Shown in pieces: positions 35,489-45,155 of a stretch of 64,000 nucleotides of DNA. Where the stretch lies: assembly GCA_003612525.1 (NCBI GenBank), contig RAZD01000001.1, positions 248,001 through 312,000 on the forward strand, given 5' to 3'. Below the pieces are notes generated by a model. That model was not told the origin of the DNA. It did no database searches and saw only the letters and a list, made by a program, of their open reading frames with translations. How positions within the stretch are numbered: the stretch's first letter is position 1; every line of letters begins with the position of its first letter. Position numbers and translations under genes: made by a program. Source of the stretch: a bacterium C-53. GTDB lineage: Bacteria > Bacillota > Clostridia > Lachnospirales > Lachnospiraceae.

Positions 35489-37465
35489 TTAGTCTTTAAG
35501 ATGCTTCTTTAAGAGAATCATTTTGTCTCTCAGTTCCGCCGCCGCCTCGAAATTCAATTCTGCAGCTGCCTGTTTCATCTTCTTTTGCAGCTGCGAAATC
35601 AGCTTCTCAAGCTCCTTCGGATCCATAGATTCCGGATCCTTCGCCAGTTCATATTCCTCTTTCGCAACTGCCTTTGATATACTGATTAAATCCCTGACCG
35701 CCTTTTTGATTGTCTGCGGCGTGATATGGTGTTCCTCATTATATTTCTGCTGAATCCTGCGCCTTCTCTCCGTCTCATCTATCGCCGCCCGCATGGAGTC
35801 CGTAATTGTATCCGCATACATGATTACATGCCCTTCAGCATTTCTCGCAGCTCTGCCCACGGTCTGAATCAGAGACGTCGCAGACCGGAGAAACCCTTCC
35901 TTATCCGCGTCAAGAATCGCCACAAGAGAAATCTCAGGAATATCGAGGCCCTCCCGCAAAAGGTTGATTCCAACAAGAACATCGAATACATCAAGCCTCA
36001 TATCTCTGATGATCTCGGCTCGCTCCAGCGTATCAATATCTGAGTGAAGATACTTCACCCGGATTCCGACTTCACGCATATATTCCGTCAGATCCTCAGC
36101 CATACGCTTTGTAAGCGTAGTCACAAGAACTTTATTCTTCTTCGCAATTTCTTTATTGACTTCGCCAATAAGATCATCAATCTGACCCTCCACAGGTCTT
36201 ACATTTATCTCAGGGTCCAACAGTCCTGTCGGCCTTATAATCTGTTCCGTCCGCATCAGTTCGTGCGCTTCCTCATAGTCGGACGGCGTAGCTGACACAA
36301 ACATCATCTGATCGATCTTACTCTCAAACTCTTCGAAATTAAGCGGCCGGTTGTCTTTCGCGGAGGGAAGCCTGAATCCATAATCCACAAGCGTTGATTT
36401 CCTCGACTGATCTCCGTGGTACATTCCCCTGATCTGGGGAATCGTCATGTGGGACTCATCCACAATAATCAGAAAATCATCCGGAAAATAATCGATCAAT
36501 GTATGAGGCGGAGCGCCTTCCGGCATGCCATTCATATGGCGGGAATAATTCTCGATTCCGGAACAAAATCCTGTTTCCCTTAACATCTCAATATCAAAGT
36601 GCGTCCTCTCGGAAATCCGCTGTGCCTCCAGAAGCTTATCCTCCGATTTAAAATAACGGACACGCTCCTCCAGTTCATCCTCAATCAGAACAGCTGCCCG
36701 CTCAATCTTTTCCTTCGGAACAACATAATGCGATGCCGGAAATATAGCGGCATGTCCCAGTTCACACTTAACCTCCCCAGTCAGCACATCAATCTCCGTA
36801 ATCCGCTCAATTTCATCACCAAAAAATTCAAGTCGAAGCGCCGTATCCGTCCCTTCCGCCGGAAATACCTCAAGCACATCTCCACGCACCCGAAATGTAC
36901 AACGCTTAAAATCCATCTCGCTTCTTTCATACCGGATATTGATCAGTTCTCTGATCACATCATCCCGGTCCTTCTCCATCCCCGGCCGAAGCGATACGAT
37001 CATCTCCTGATAATCGTCAGGGCTTCCGAGGCCATAAATACAGGAAACGCTGGCAACCACAACCACATCCCGGCGCTCGGTCAGAGATGCCGTTGCCGAA
37101 AGACGCAGCTTATCGATTTCTTCATTCACCGAAGAATCCTTTTCAATATAAGTATCCGTCGAAGGCACATACGCCTCCGGCTGATAGTAATCATAATAAC
37201 TCACAAAATATTCTACTGCATTTTCAGGAAAAAATTCCTTAAACTCTCCATATAATTGTCCGGCCAGAGTTTTATTATGTGCAATCACCAGAGCAGGTTT
37301 TCCCATCTGCTGTATAACATTTGCCATTGTAAAAGTTTTGCCGGAGCCGGTGACGCCTAATAAAGTCTGGAACTGATTTCCCTCCTTAAAACCTTTCACA
37401 AGCGCTTCTATAGCCTGAGGCTGATCGCCTGTCGGCTGATATTCACTATGCAATTTAAACAACAT
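35489..37465 (-). CDS. uvrB: Excinuclease ABC subunit B
   Basis: 658 residues. Walker [17 protein letters not shown], the beta-hairpin region [21 protein letters not shown], helicase box [10 protein letters not shown], motif [11 protein letters not shown] and the C-terminal UvrC-binding coiled coil ([20 protein letters not shown]). Full length. It loads on DNA with UvrA and recruits UvrC. First gene of the unit, behind a LexA-type box. No uvrC in the window. Confidence 0.98.
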   Translation of the reverse strand: MLFKLHSEYQPTGDQPQAIEALVKGFKEGNQFQTLLGVTGSGKTFTMANVIQQMGKPALVIAHNKTLAGQLYGEFKEFFPENAVEYFVSYYDYYQPEAYVPSTDTYIEKDSSVNEEIDKLRLSATASLTERRDVVVVASVSCIYGLGSPDDYQEMIVSLRPGMEKDRDDVIRELINIRYERSEMDFKRCTFRVRGDVLEVFPAEGTDTALRLEFFGDEIERITEIDVLTGEVKCELGHAAIFPASHYVVPKEKIERAAVLIEDELEERVRYFKSEDKLLEAQRISERTHFDIEMLRETGFCSGIENYSRHMNGMPEGAPPHTLIDYFPDDFLIIVDESHMTIPQIRGMYHGDQSRKSTLVDYGFRLPSAKDNRPLNFEEFESKIDQMMFVSATPSDYEEAHELMRTEQIIRPTGLLDPEINVRPVEGQIDDLIGEVNKEIAKKNKVLVTTLTKRMAEDLTEYMREVGIRVKYLHSDIDTLERAEIIRDMRLDVFDVLVGINLLREGLDIPEISLVAILDADKEGFLRSATSLIQTVGRAARNAEGHVIMYADTITDSMRAAIDETERRRRIQQKYNEEHHITPQTIKKAVRDLISISKAVAKEEYELAKDPESMDPKELEKLISQLQKKMKQAAAELNFEAAAELRDKMILLKKHLKD

Positions 37466-37504
37466 AGGCTCAAAGTCACCTCCAAAATATATCGTCTGAA
37501 AACT

Positions 37505-37517
37505 TGTCGAGTCGACA
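37505..37517. repeat. 13 bp perfect palindrome in the uvrB leader
   Basis: TGTCGAGTCGACA, with one central base, about 40 bp before the uvrB ATG and downstream of the promoter. Possible operator or RNA hairpin; no regulator is recognised. Confidence 0.4.
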
Positions 37518-37544
37518 CAGCAAAACGAAATAAAATCGAAATGT

Positions 37545-37573
37545 ATTATACCACATTCTCTCTGTCTTGTCTA
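37545..37573 (-). promoter_or_regulatory. uvrB promoter
   Basis: Minus strand TAGACA (37573-37568), 17 bp, perfect TATAAT (37550-37545), 80 bp before the ATG. Confidence 0.72.
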
Positions 37574-37581
37574 CACAAAAA

Positions 37582-37595
37582 CAAACATTAGTTCG
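37582..37595 (-). promoter_or_regulatory. LexA/DinR (SOS) box upstream of uvrB
   Basis: Minus strand CGAAC-TAAT-GTTTG, matching the Gram-positive SOS box (CGAAC-N4-GTTYG). It ends 8 bp before the -35. uvrB and uvrA are SOS genes in Bacillus, which supports it. Confidence 0.7.
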
Positions 37596-37628
37596 CCCTC
37601 TGTCTTTCAATAAATTCTCTTCCGCACA

Positions 37629-37662
37629 AAAAGAAAGTATTCCCATCCTTGTGGAAATACTT
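37629..37662 (-). terminator. Terminator after the DUF5107 gene
   Basis: Minus strand stem of seven plus three pairs around a six-base loop, followed by TTTCTTTTT, 24 bp past the stop. Confidence 0.55.
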
Positions 37663-37685
37663 CCTCTCATTTATAAAATTTTACT

Positions 37686-39635
37686 TTACAAATCAATCGC
37701 CTTGTAATCAAAGACCGCCGGAATATCGCCTGGCGCCCCATAGAGTTTCTCATGCAGTTCCATCCACAGCTCGCCAAGAACAGCCTCACCCTCACGCAGA
37801 TCTGGAACTACCAGTCCCCCGTCCGCGCAAAGCAGATCGTACGCCTTCCGGTATTCTCCCTGTGCGGCCTGTGCCTGCACATAATAGAGAAGAATTCTCT
37901 TATCTTCTTTAAACGCAGGCGTCAACCGTTCATATTCTTTCACGACCGCATCAGACATTCCGTTGACATGAAGAATATGGAAGCCCTCCTTCTGGTAAGA
38001 GAGACTCCCTTTCTGCATTTCCATCCCATGCAGAATTGACCGGGCAGCCTCCTCCTTTTCGCCATTTATCGTACATACGGCAGCCACTCCGTGTCTGGCC
38101 CATGCATTGTCCGCAAGCGCGAGAGATTGCTGGAATTCTTCTCTCGCCCACCCATACTCCCCTTTTTGGAAGTAAAAGATACCCAGCTGGTAATGTGCAT
38201 ACCAGTTATCTTTATATCTGTCAGCAATTCCTGCCCGCAGCTGCTTATAGATAAAATCATCTGACACAAATGCTGATGGGATTGACGTAACATCCGGTTC
38301 CGCCAGCTCTCCTGTCTCCACAAAACGCTCCCACAACTTCAGCTCCTCCGTGCATTCGCCAAAATCAAGATGACATGAGACCGGCGTCTTCCCGCCTGCC
38401 TTCCTGATCTTATTTTTCAAAGCGCCATACCCGCTTCCCGGCTGCCAAATACGTGCCTCCCGTTTTGCCATCTCTTTTGTGGCCGCAAGCGCCGCATCCA
38501 TCTCACCGCACAGGTTATTTTTCCGTACAAAACCTGTGACCTTTTCCTTCAGCGTTTCAAAAGAATCTCCCAGATCCTCTTCCTTCAACTGAATCGCGCC
38601 GTATCGCTCCAACCATTCCCATGCCGTGTGAGGCGCCATCGGAACACAGCCATACTGTGTTTTTCCGATTCCTGCCTGTATTTCAATGTACTTGCCTGCG
38701 TTTTGTGTGAGGAATTCCTGCCAGTGGTCTCCGCCGGATGTATGCCCCCAGGAGAACAGCTTTCTTGACTGCAGTCTGTCCGTTGACAAATGCAGCAGTC
38801 CATATCCTTCTGCGTCCACATTGGCTATATATTTCGGCTCATTCTTCGAAATCTCAAAGAAGTAATCCACGGATTTCTCAATATTCTGATATTTTGTGAT
38901 ATCCACTCCATTCACCATCGGAACATCAACCTTATACACAACACCTTCCCCAAAGGTATATGCTTTCTCTGCCGGGACAATAATCCGGCCGTTCTCATGC
39001 TCCGCCACAGCAATATTGCTCCACCAGTACATAGGCACAACCGCCTCACCGAAATTAACAATCCGCATCCTGGCATTCAGAAAACGTCCTTCCAGCCAGA
39101 AATCCATCTGCCACGTCACCTGCCGGATTCTCTCATATTCATACATCCGCAGAACCGGCATTCCATGTTCATCCTCCAGTGATCCTGTGAATAAAGGCGA
39201 AGCAGTAAACGGTGTATGTCCTATGATACCGAGATTCCATTCCACGCCCCCGCTAAACCACGCATTTCTGGTTGCCAGATTACTGAAACGCAGCACATCA
39301 TTGGTAAATAACAGGTTCCTGTCCTTTTCCTTATCCCAGAGCGACCACAGCCGTCCGCCAAATTCCGGCAAGAATACTGCCTTCAGAAAATCATTTTCCA
39401 GAACAACCGCTTTAACGATGCCCTGCTTCAGCTGTCGTGAATAACAGTTAAGCCGCCTGTATGGGTAAGCATTCTGGCATCTGCCATACCCCTCATAAAC
39501 CTCATCCTCTTCATCCAGTCGAAACTGAAGATCGTTCTGTATAATCTGCTCCCCCAGCAGATCCGGAACGCAGGCTTCCTCCCCAAGTTCCGCTTGCAGC
39601 AGTTCCATCTCCTCAAACCTAAGCTGTGCATCCAT
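37686..39635 (-). CDS. DUF5107 and TPR domain protein
   Basis: 649 residues. The N-terminal half (about 55-330) has the galactose-mutarotase-like beta-sandwich pattern of DUF5107 (LPEFGGRLWSLWDKEKDRNLLFTN, GGVEWNLGIIGHTPFT, YWWSNIAVAE). The C-terminal part (about 440-630) holds TPR-like helices (WYAHYQLGIFYFQKGEYGWAREEFQQSL). No signal peptide, so cytoplasmic. Related proteins accompany carbohydrate enzymes; here it is the last gene behind ctpA with no glycoside gene nearby. Sugar-binding or epimerase-like activity is only inferred. Confidence 0.85.
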   Translation of the reverse strand: MDAQLRFEEMELLQAELGEEACVPDLLGEQIIQNDLQFRLDEEDEVYEGYGRCQNAYPYRRLNCYSRQLKQGIVKAVVLENDFLKAVFLPEFGGRLWSLWDKEKDRNLLFTNDVLRFSNLATRNAWFSGGVEWNLGIIGHTPFTASPLFTGSLEDEHGMPVLRMYEYERIRQVTWQMDFWLEGRFLNARMRIVNFGEAVVPMYWWSNIAVAEHENGRIIVPAEKAYTFGEGVVYKVDVPMVNGVDITKYQNIEKSVDYFFEISKNEPKYIANVDAEGYGLLHLSTDRLQSRKLFSWGHTSGGDHWQEFLTQNAGKYIEIQAGIGKTQYGCVPMAPHTAWEWLERYGAIQLKEEDLGDSFETLKEKVTGFVRKNNLCGEMDAALAATKEMAKREARIWQPGSGYGALKNKIRKAGGKTPVSCHLDFGECTEELKLWERFVETGELAEPDVTSIPSAFVSDDFIYKQLRAGIADRYKDNWYAHYQLGIFYFQKGEYGWAREEFQQSLALADNAWARHGVAAVCTINGEKEEAARSILHGMEMQKGSLSYQKEGFHILHVNGMSDAVVKEYERLTPAFKEDKRILLYYVQAQAAQGEYRKAYDLLCADGGLVVPDLREGEAVLGELWMELHEKLYGAPGDIPAVFDYKAIDL

Positions 39636-39725
39636 AGTTTTCCTTCTCCTTCTCTTCTGTTAACAGATTTTCGATCCGCCAGGGCAGACCTTTCATCCGT
39701 TTACACGGCTTCCTGCCTCTGAAAA

Positions 39726-40928
39726 TTACTTTTCCAGAATTCGAAGCGCCCTGTTCAGCTGATTGTCCGTTCCATCCTTACGGTAAGCATCCGCGTCAAA
39801 CATCACCTCAATATCCGGTTCAATTCCTATTCCATGAATATTTTGTCCCTTTGGGGTATAGTATTTGGACACTGTAAGCTTAACCGCACTGCCGTCATCC
39901 AGAGGGAGTATCCTCTGGACAATGCCTTTTCCAAAAGTCGTTGTCCCTACCAGCGTGCCGATTTCGTAGTCTTTAACCGCACCGGCCAGAATTTCCGCCG
40001 CGCTTGCGCTGTTTCCATCCACAAGAACAACAAGCGGTTTCGTAAACCGGTTCGCACCGCTGCATTTATACTCTTCTCTGTTCCCGTCTTTATCTTCCGT
40101 ATATACAATCATCCCTTTCGGAAGCAGCAATTCCGCAATCTCTACAACCGTGCTTAAATTCCCGCCCGGATTGCCCCTGAGATCAAGAATCAATGATTTC
40201 ATTCCCTGGCTGTCCAGATCATCCAGTGCATCTTTAAACTGCTGATATGTGACATCATCAAATTCCGCTATCATAATGTAGCCCGTCTTTTTATCTTTCA
40301 TTTCATAACTTACGGTTTCAGATTCGATCTCGCGCCTCTCCACCTCAAATTCCATCTGCTCTCCCTCGCGGAGCATGGTAAGCTTTACTTTCGTTCCGCT
40401 AAGTCCTTTCACCCTTGCAACAACATCGGTAAGCTGCATTCCCGAAATATCTTCGCCATCCACCTTTATAATCTTATCTCCTGCTTCAATGCCCGCCTCA
40501 AGCGCCGGGGAACCGGAGATCGGCCGGACAACTTCTATTTCCATCGTATCCGGATTCTGACTTAAATACATTCCGACTCCGTAAAAAACTCCGGAAGAAG
40601 ATTCCATCAGAAGATTAAATTCTTCCTCATTATAATAGGAAGAATACGGATCTCCGAGAGAATCTATAATCCCCCTGTAGATTCCTTCCTTCATTAATGT
40701 AACATCGGTATCATTCAGATAGTAACCCTCTATCACCCCTTCAATCAGGCTGACCTTATCCCTGACCTTTTTATCTATCAGTCCAAATCCCGCGCGGAAA
40801 CCGCTAGTTCCTGTCACCAGCTGGTACGCTTCACTTCCAAGTAAAATCAAGCAGAGCATAATCACCGCCAGAAAAAGACCTGTCAGAAGCCCTCTCCAAT
40901 ATTGTCTCTTTTCCTGTTCCATATCCAA
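39726..40928 (-). CDS. ctpA: C-terminal processing peptidase, S41 family
   Basis: 400 residues. N-terminal membrane anchor (about 12-34), a PDZ domain (about 105-195, GSPALEAGIEAGDKIIKVDG) and the S41 core with the catalytic Ser in DGNSASAAEILAGA and Lys in TTFGKGIVQ. An extracytoplasmic protease. Encoded 28 bp after the M23 hydrolase in the ftsEX unit, so it may process that hydrolase or a partner. Confidence 0.92.
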   Translation of the reverse strand: MDMEQEKRQYWRGLLTGLFLAVIMLCLILLGSEAYQLVTGTSGFRAGFGLIDKKVRDKVSLIEGVIEGYYLNDTDVTLMKEGIYRGIIDSLGDPYSSYYNEEEFNLLMESSSGVFYGVGMYLSQNPDTMEIEVVRPISGSPALEAGIEAGDKIIKVDGEDISGMQLTDVVARVKGLSGTKVKLTMLREGEQMEFEVERREIESETVSYEMKDKKTGYIMIAEFDDVTYQQFKDALDDLDSQGMKSLILDLRGNPGGNLSTVVEIAELLLPKGMIVYTEDKDGNREEYKCSGANRFTKPLVVLVDGNSASAAEILAGAVKDYEIGTLVGTTTFGKGIVQRILPLDDGSAVKLTVSKYYTPKGQNIHGIGIEPDIEVMFDADAYRKDGTDNQLNRALRILEK

Positions 40929-40956
40929 ATAATACTCCTTCCCAAAATACCCAAAC

Positions 40957-42315
40957 TTATTTTATATAATTCCACGGGCTGGTATAGCTTCCATTTAAAC
41001 GTACACCGAAATGGAGATGAGGACCCGTGCTTCTCCCGGTCGAACCTACCAGCGCAATCTTATCTCCTTTCGCCACTGCCGCGCCATTCGAGACAAGAAG
41101 GCTTGAAGCATGCATATAAATCGTAATCAGACCATCTCCATGATCTAACATAATATAATTTCCCATAGTACTGGAATAGGACGCTGCAATCACGGTCCCG
41201 TCATAAGCAGCCAGAATCGGTGACCCGCTCGGCGCCGCAAGGTCTACGCCATTATGAAACTGTTCCACCCCTAATGTCGGATGAATTCTGTTGCCGTAAT
41301 CATCCGATATCCTTGTGTATTCAGGGCATGGAAACGTAAACTGTCCGCCATCATACGTAATGACGGTTCCGTTTTCTGCAATCAGCCTCCTCTTCTCCGC
41401 TGCAATCGCTTCCTCAAGCGCCTTAATCGTCGCATCCTGAGCAGCGATCTCGGCCTCATATTCAGCAATCAGATGTTCCTTACTGCTGATATCAGAATCA
41501 TACTCTTTAATTTCCTGCTCTTTCGCAGAAATCAGTGTTTCCATTGATTCCTCATTCTGCTCCTGCACTGCTTTCAGCTCTTCAAGCTCTTCCTGTTCTT
41601 TTAAGAGCCTCTCTTCCGTAGCAATTACTTTTTTCTTCTGTAAGACCAGTTTTTCCAGAAGCTCCTTGTCATATTTCATAATCTTACTAATATATTCATT
41701 TCTATTTAAAAAATCTCCGATACCGGTAGAGCTGAATATAATTTCAAGATATGTACTGTTCCCCCGCTCATACATAAAACGGATTCTTTTCTTCATATCC
41801 GCATATTGGCGGGCTTCCTCCTGTTCCGCTTTCTGAAGTTCTTTTTTCGTCTCTTCGATTTCTTCCCGTTTCTCTTCGATCTGCTCTTCCAGTCCCTCCA
41901 GGTCTTTCTGGATCTGATTTAAGTTCGAATCAAGCTGCATCACATAATTTTTAAGGTCACTTTTCTGACTGTTAAGTCCGGACAAAATCTGCATTACATC
42001 ATTAATTCCCGATTGAAGCTTATCCTTCTCCTCTTTCGCATCAGAAATCTCCGATTCATTTTTCTTAATTGTCTCATTTGTCAAAGCAGATGATTTCTTT
42101 TTGGAAGAAGAGGAAGAAGACTTTTTCTTTTTGGAGGACGACGAAGACTTTTTCTCCCCGGCATTTTCCTCTTCCTCCTTAACCATATCTTCCGTATCCG
42201 GCACTTCTTCCTCTGCAAAAACAGCAAGCGGCATCTCTGCCGCTGCCATAGATAAACCAAGTATTATACACGATATCAAAACCGCACAATTACGCCTCTT
42301 CAATTTTATAACCAT
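40957..42315 (-). CDS. EnvC/NlpD-like murein hydrolase with coiled coil and M23 domain
   Basis: 452 residues from the ATG at 42315; a TTG at 42354 overlapping ftsX is the alternative, and the ribosome site is very close to the ATG, so the start is uncertain. A signal peptide is followed by a Ser/Lys-only stretch (about 55-77), a long coiled coil (80-300) and a LytM/M23 domain with both metal motifs intact (HNGVDLA and HLHFG), so it should be an active endopeptidase, unlike the inactive EnvC of E. coli. It follows ftsE-ftsX, which is the classic arrangement by which FtsEX switches a wall hydrolase through its coiled coil. Confidence 0.9.
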   Translation of the reverse strand: MVIKLKRRNCAVLISCIILGLSMAAAEMPLAVFAEEEVPDTEDMVKEEEENAGEKKSSSSSKKKKSSSSSSKKKSSALTNETIKKNESEISDAKEEKDKLQSGINDVMQILSGLNSQKSDLKNYVMQLDSNLNQIQKDLEGLEEQIEEKREEIEETKKELQKAEQEEARQYADMKKRIRFMYERGNSTYLEIIFSSTGIGDFLNRNEYISKIMKYDKELLEKLVLQKKKVIATEERLLKEQEELEELKAVQEQNEESMETLISAKEQEIKEYDSDISSKEHLIAEYEAEIAAQDATIKALEEAIAAEKRRLIAENGTVITYDGGQFTFPCPEYTRISDDYGNRIHPTLGVEQFHNGVDLAAPSGSPILAAYDGTVIAASYSSTMGNYIMLDHGDGLITIYMHASSLLVSNGAAVAKGDKIALVGSTGRSTGPHLHFGVRLNGSYTSPWNYIK

Positions 42316-42350
42316 TCCTTTTTGCAGTCTATACACCTTTGGACATTCTA

Positions 42351-43250
42351 TCAAACTTTCAAATGCTTTCTCACCGTAACAAAACTTCCCAGAAAGCCGA
42401 TTCCGACACCCATTATAATCGAAATCGGAACAAGCGTCGAAAATACAGTCTTAGCCGAAAGGAATGTCAGCAGTGAATCCAGAATTGTAAAACGCCCTAC
42501 CACATACTCAATCACATTATTGTAAATAAAATAAATCGCGACAAGCGGAATACCCGCTCCTACAAGACCAAGAAGAATACCTTCAATCACAAACGGGGAA
42601 CGAACTACAAAGTCCGTCGCACCGATCAGTTTCATAATTGAGATCTCTTCTTTTCTGACCGTAATACCAATTGCAACCGTATTGCTAATCAGAAATATGG
42701 ACACTGCCAGCAAAATAAAAATAATCCCGATCGATACATAGGAAATCAAAGAATTCATACTGGAAAGTATATTTGCTACAATTACCGACTTATTAATATC
42801 CCGTATTCCATCAATTGATTCCAGATAAGTAACCAGCGCATCCTGCATGGATACGTCATTCAGATAGATTTCGAAATTTGCACAGGTGTCTAACGGATTG
42901 TCATCGCCAAACGTTTCCACATATTCTCCCAGCTCTTCTCTTTTAAATGTCTCCCATGCCTCATCCGCCGAGACAAATTCAATATTGGAAACTTCGGCCC
43001 TGAGGGAAATCAGATCTCCAATCTCCCGGATACGTTCATCTGAAATATCTTCATCAAAAAATACCGTTACGGCAATACCCGACTGCGCCTCTTTCACTAT
43101 ATTTTGAAAATTCATTACTACCGAATAAAAAAGCCCGAACAGAAACACACACGCGCCGATTGTTGCAATCGTCGCAAGAGAAAATATCTTATTGCGAAAT
43201 ATATTCTTAAGCCCCTGCTTCAGGGTATAACCAAATGTACTAATCCTCAT
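42351..43250 (-). CDS. ftsX: FtsX-type membrane permease of the FtsEX complex
   Basis: 299 residues from the ATG at 43250, overlapping ftsE by 11 bp. A membrane helix near the N-terminus, a large outer domain (about 50-160) and three more helices at the end with the FtsX pattern RKEEISIMKLIGATDFVVRSPF. It passes the FtsE ATPase cycle to the outer hydrolase. Full length. Confidence 0.95.
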   Translation of the reverse strand: MRISTFGYTLKQGLKNIFRNKIFSLATIATIGACVFLFGLFYSVVMNFQNIVKEAQSGIAVTVFFDEDISDERIREIGDLISLRAEVSNIEFVSADEAWETFKREELGEYVETFGDDNPLDTCANFEIYLNDVSMQDALVTYLESIDGIRDINKSVIVANILSSMNSLISYVSIGIIFILLAVSIFLISNTVAIGITVRKEEISIMKLIGATDFVVRSPFVIEGILLGLVGAGIPLVAIYFIYNNVIEYVVGRFTILDSLLTFLSAKTVFSTLVPISIIMGVGIGFLGSFVTVRKHLKV

Positions 43251-43926
43251 CGATGTATCCACCTTTTTTCTCGTCGCTTACGATGATGCCCTTCTTCATC
43301 GTAATTACACGCTTACGCATCGCATTTACAATTTCCCTGTTGTGAGTAACTACCAGAACCGTTGTACCACTCTTATTGATTTCCTCCAGAAGCTTCATAA
43401 TCTCCCATGAATTCTTTGGGTCAAGATTACCGGTCGGCTCATCCGCAAGCAGAATCGGAGGCTTGTTTACAAGAGCTCTTGCAAGCGCAACTCTCTGCTG
43501 CTCCCCGCCGGAAAGCTCACGCGGCCGTGCCTTATACTTTTCCGCCAGCCCTACCATAGACAGCATACTCGGAACATTTTTCCTCATTTCTCTGGGCGGA
43601 ACTTCAATCACACGCTGCGCGAACGCAACATTTTCATATACATTCCGGTCCTTTAATAACCGGAAATCCTGAAACACAACCCCAATATTACGGCGAAATT
43701 TCGGTATTTTCCGCCTTTTCAATTTACTCAGGTCATACTTATTTACAAAAATCTTACCACTTGTCGGTGTAAGTTCCCGAAGCAAAAGCTTAATCAGAGT
43801 TGACTTCCCCGATCCGCTGTCACCTACGATAAATACAAATTCACCCGGCTCAATATGCAAACTGATGCCGTTGAGCGCAGGAGCGCCCGTTGAATATGAT
43901 TTACTTACATCTTCCAATATTATCAT
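43240..43926 (-). CDS. ftsE: Cell-division ATP-binding protein FtsE
   Basis: 228 residues. Walker A GDSGSGKST, Q-loop VFQDFRLL, signature LSGGEQQRVALARAL, Walker B ILLADEPTGNLD, H-loop VVTHN. Follows a PucR-like regulator gene by 16 bp and overlaps ftsX. Drives wall-hydrolase activation at the septum or side wall. Confidence 0.96.
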   Translation of the reverse strand: MIILEDVSKSYSTGAPALNGISLHIEPGEFVFIVGDSGSGKSTLIKLLLRELTPTSGKIFVNKYDLSKLKRRKIPKFRRNIGVVFQDFRLLKDRNVYENVAFAQRVIEVPPREMRKNVPSMLSMVGLAEKYKARPRELSGGEQQRVALARALVNKPPILLADEPTGNLDPKNSWEIMKLLEEINKSGTTVLVVTHNREIVNAMRKRVITMKKGIIVSDEKKGGYIDED

Positions 43927-43942
43927 TCGCTTTCTCCCAAAT

Positions 43943-45031
43943 TTAATAATCTGCTGTTTCCATATAATTCATGTATTTTACAACCATAAGCGCTATCTTA
44001 AACGTAATCGCATCCTCAAACACGCGCAGATCAAGTCCTGTCGTCTTCTGCAGCTTATCCAATCTGTATACCAGCGTGTTTCTGTGTATATAAAGCTGAC
44101 GGCTTGTCTCGGAAACATTTAAACTGTTCTCGAAGAATTTGTTAATCGTCGTAATGGTTTCCTCATCAAAGTCGTCGGGCGACTTTCCTCCGAAAAATTC
44201 TTTGATAAACATTTTACACAGCGGAATCGGAAGCTGATAAATCAAACGTCCGATTCCCAGAGAACTGTATGCGATCACATCTTTATCGCTGAAAAAAATC
44301 TTTCCGACATCAAGCGCCATCTTTGCTTCCTTATAAGAACGGCTGACTTCCTTTATCTCATTGACGATCGTTCCGTAACTGACGTGCGCTTCCGGCTGCC
44401 CGCTTTTCGCAAAGATTGTAAGCACCTGTGACGCAGTTTTTTCTATCTCATCATAGTTATCGTCATTTTCAAGCTCTTTCACAATAATAATATTTTTTTC
44501 ATCTACTGCCGTAATAAAATCATGCGGTTTTCCCCCGAAAAGATTTCTCACGGTTTCCAGTGCATTCACTTCCTTTTCTGCGGAAGTCTCAACCAGAAGA
44601 ACCACCCGCTTCCGCTCCGTTTCAATATGAAGTTTCTTCGCCCGATTATAAATATCCACAAGAAGCAGATTATCAAGCAGAAGATTTTTAATAAAATTAT
44701 CCTTATCAAATCGTTCTTTATATGCTATCAAAAGATTTTGTATCTGAAAAGCAGCAATTTTTCCCACCATATACACATCGTCGCTGCCGCCGTTCGCAAG
44801 CAGTATATACTCCAGCTGCGCATCATCAAATACTTTAAAGAACTGATATCCCTGAATCTCCTGGCTGTCTGCCGGAGATTTTATGAAAGCCACTACATCT
44901 CTCTCGTTGATAGAGAAGTTCTGAAATGTTGATGCTAAAATTTTTCCGTCCGTCCCAATCATGCATAAATCGATCCTCGTAATTGATTTCAGCCCGTCGA
45001 TCGTTGTCTGTAAAATTTGATTTGAAATCAT
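43943..45031 (-). CDS. PucR/CdaR-family transcriptional regulator
   Basis: 362 residues from the ATG at 45031, 8 bp after AAAGGAG. The N-terminal sugar-diacid-recognition-like domain (1-130), a GGDEF-related middle and the C-terminal PucR helix-turn-helix (NVSETSRQLYIHRNTLVYRLDKLQKTTG, seen in parts) make up the family layout. The C-terminal HTH is complete. It precedes ftsEX in the same direction, an arrangement seen in other Lachnospiraceae as far as I can judge; ligand and targets are unknown. It is not the c-di-AMP CdaR. Confidence 0.85.
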   Translation of the reverse strand: MISNQILQTTIDGLKSITRIDLCMIGTDGKILASTFQNFSINERDVVAFIKSPADSQEIQGYQFFKVFDDAQLEYILLANGGSDDVYMVGKIAAFQIQNLLIAYKERFDKDNFIKNLLLDNLLLVDIYNRAKKLHIETERKRVVLLVETSAEKEVNALETVRNLFGGKPHDFITAVDEKNIIIVKELENDDNYDEIEKTASQVLTIFAKSGQPEAHVSYGTIVNEIKEVSRSYKEAKMALDVGKIFFSDKDVIAYSSLGIGRLIYQLPIPLCKMFIKEFFGGKSPDDFDEETITTINKFFENSLNVSETSRQLYIHRNTLVYRLDKLQKTTGLDLRVFEDAITFKIALMVVKYMNYMETADY

Positions 45032-45155
45032 CTTCCCCACTCCTTTTTATACAATTTACACAAAAGTACCCCACTTGCCTTTCGAAAAAACTTATAACCC
45101 ATGTTCTATTTTAATATAAATAGCTAAAAAAGGAAAGATAAATTTTATGCAGTTT

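Noticed and set aside
42240-42315. Ser/Lys-only stretch in the M23 protein as a possible frameshift or repeat expansion
   Set aside because: The frame stays open and the flanking coiled coil is intact; low-complexity linkers are common in such hydrolases.
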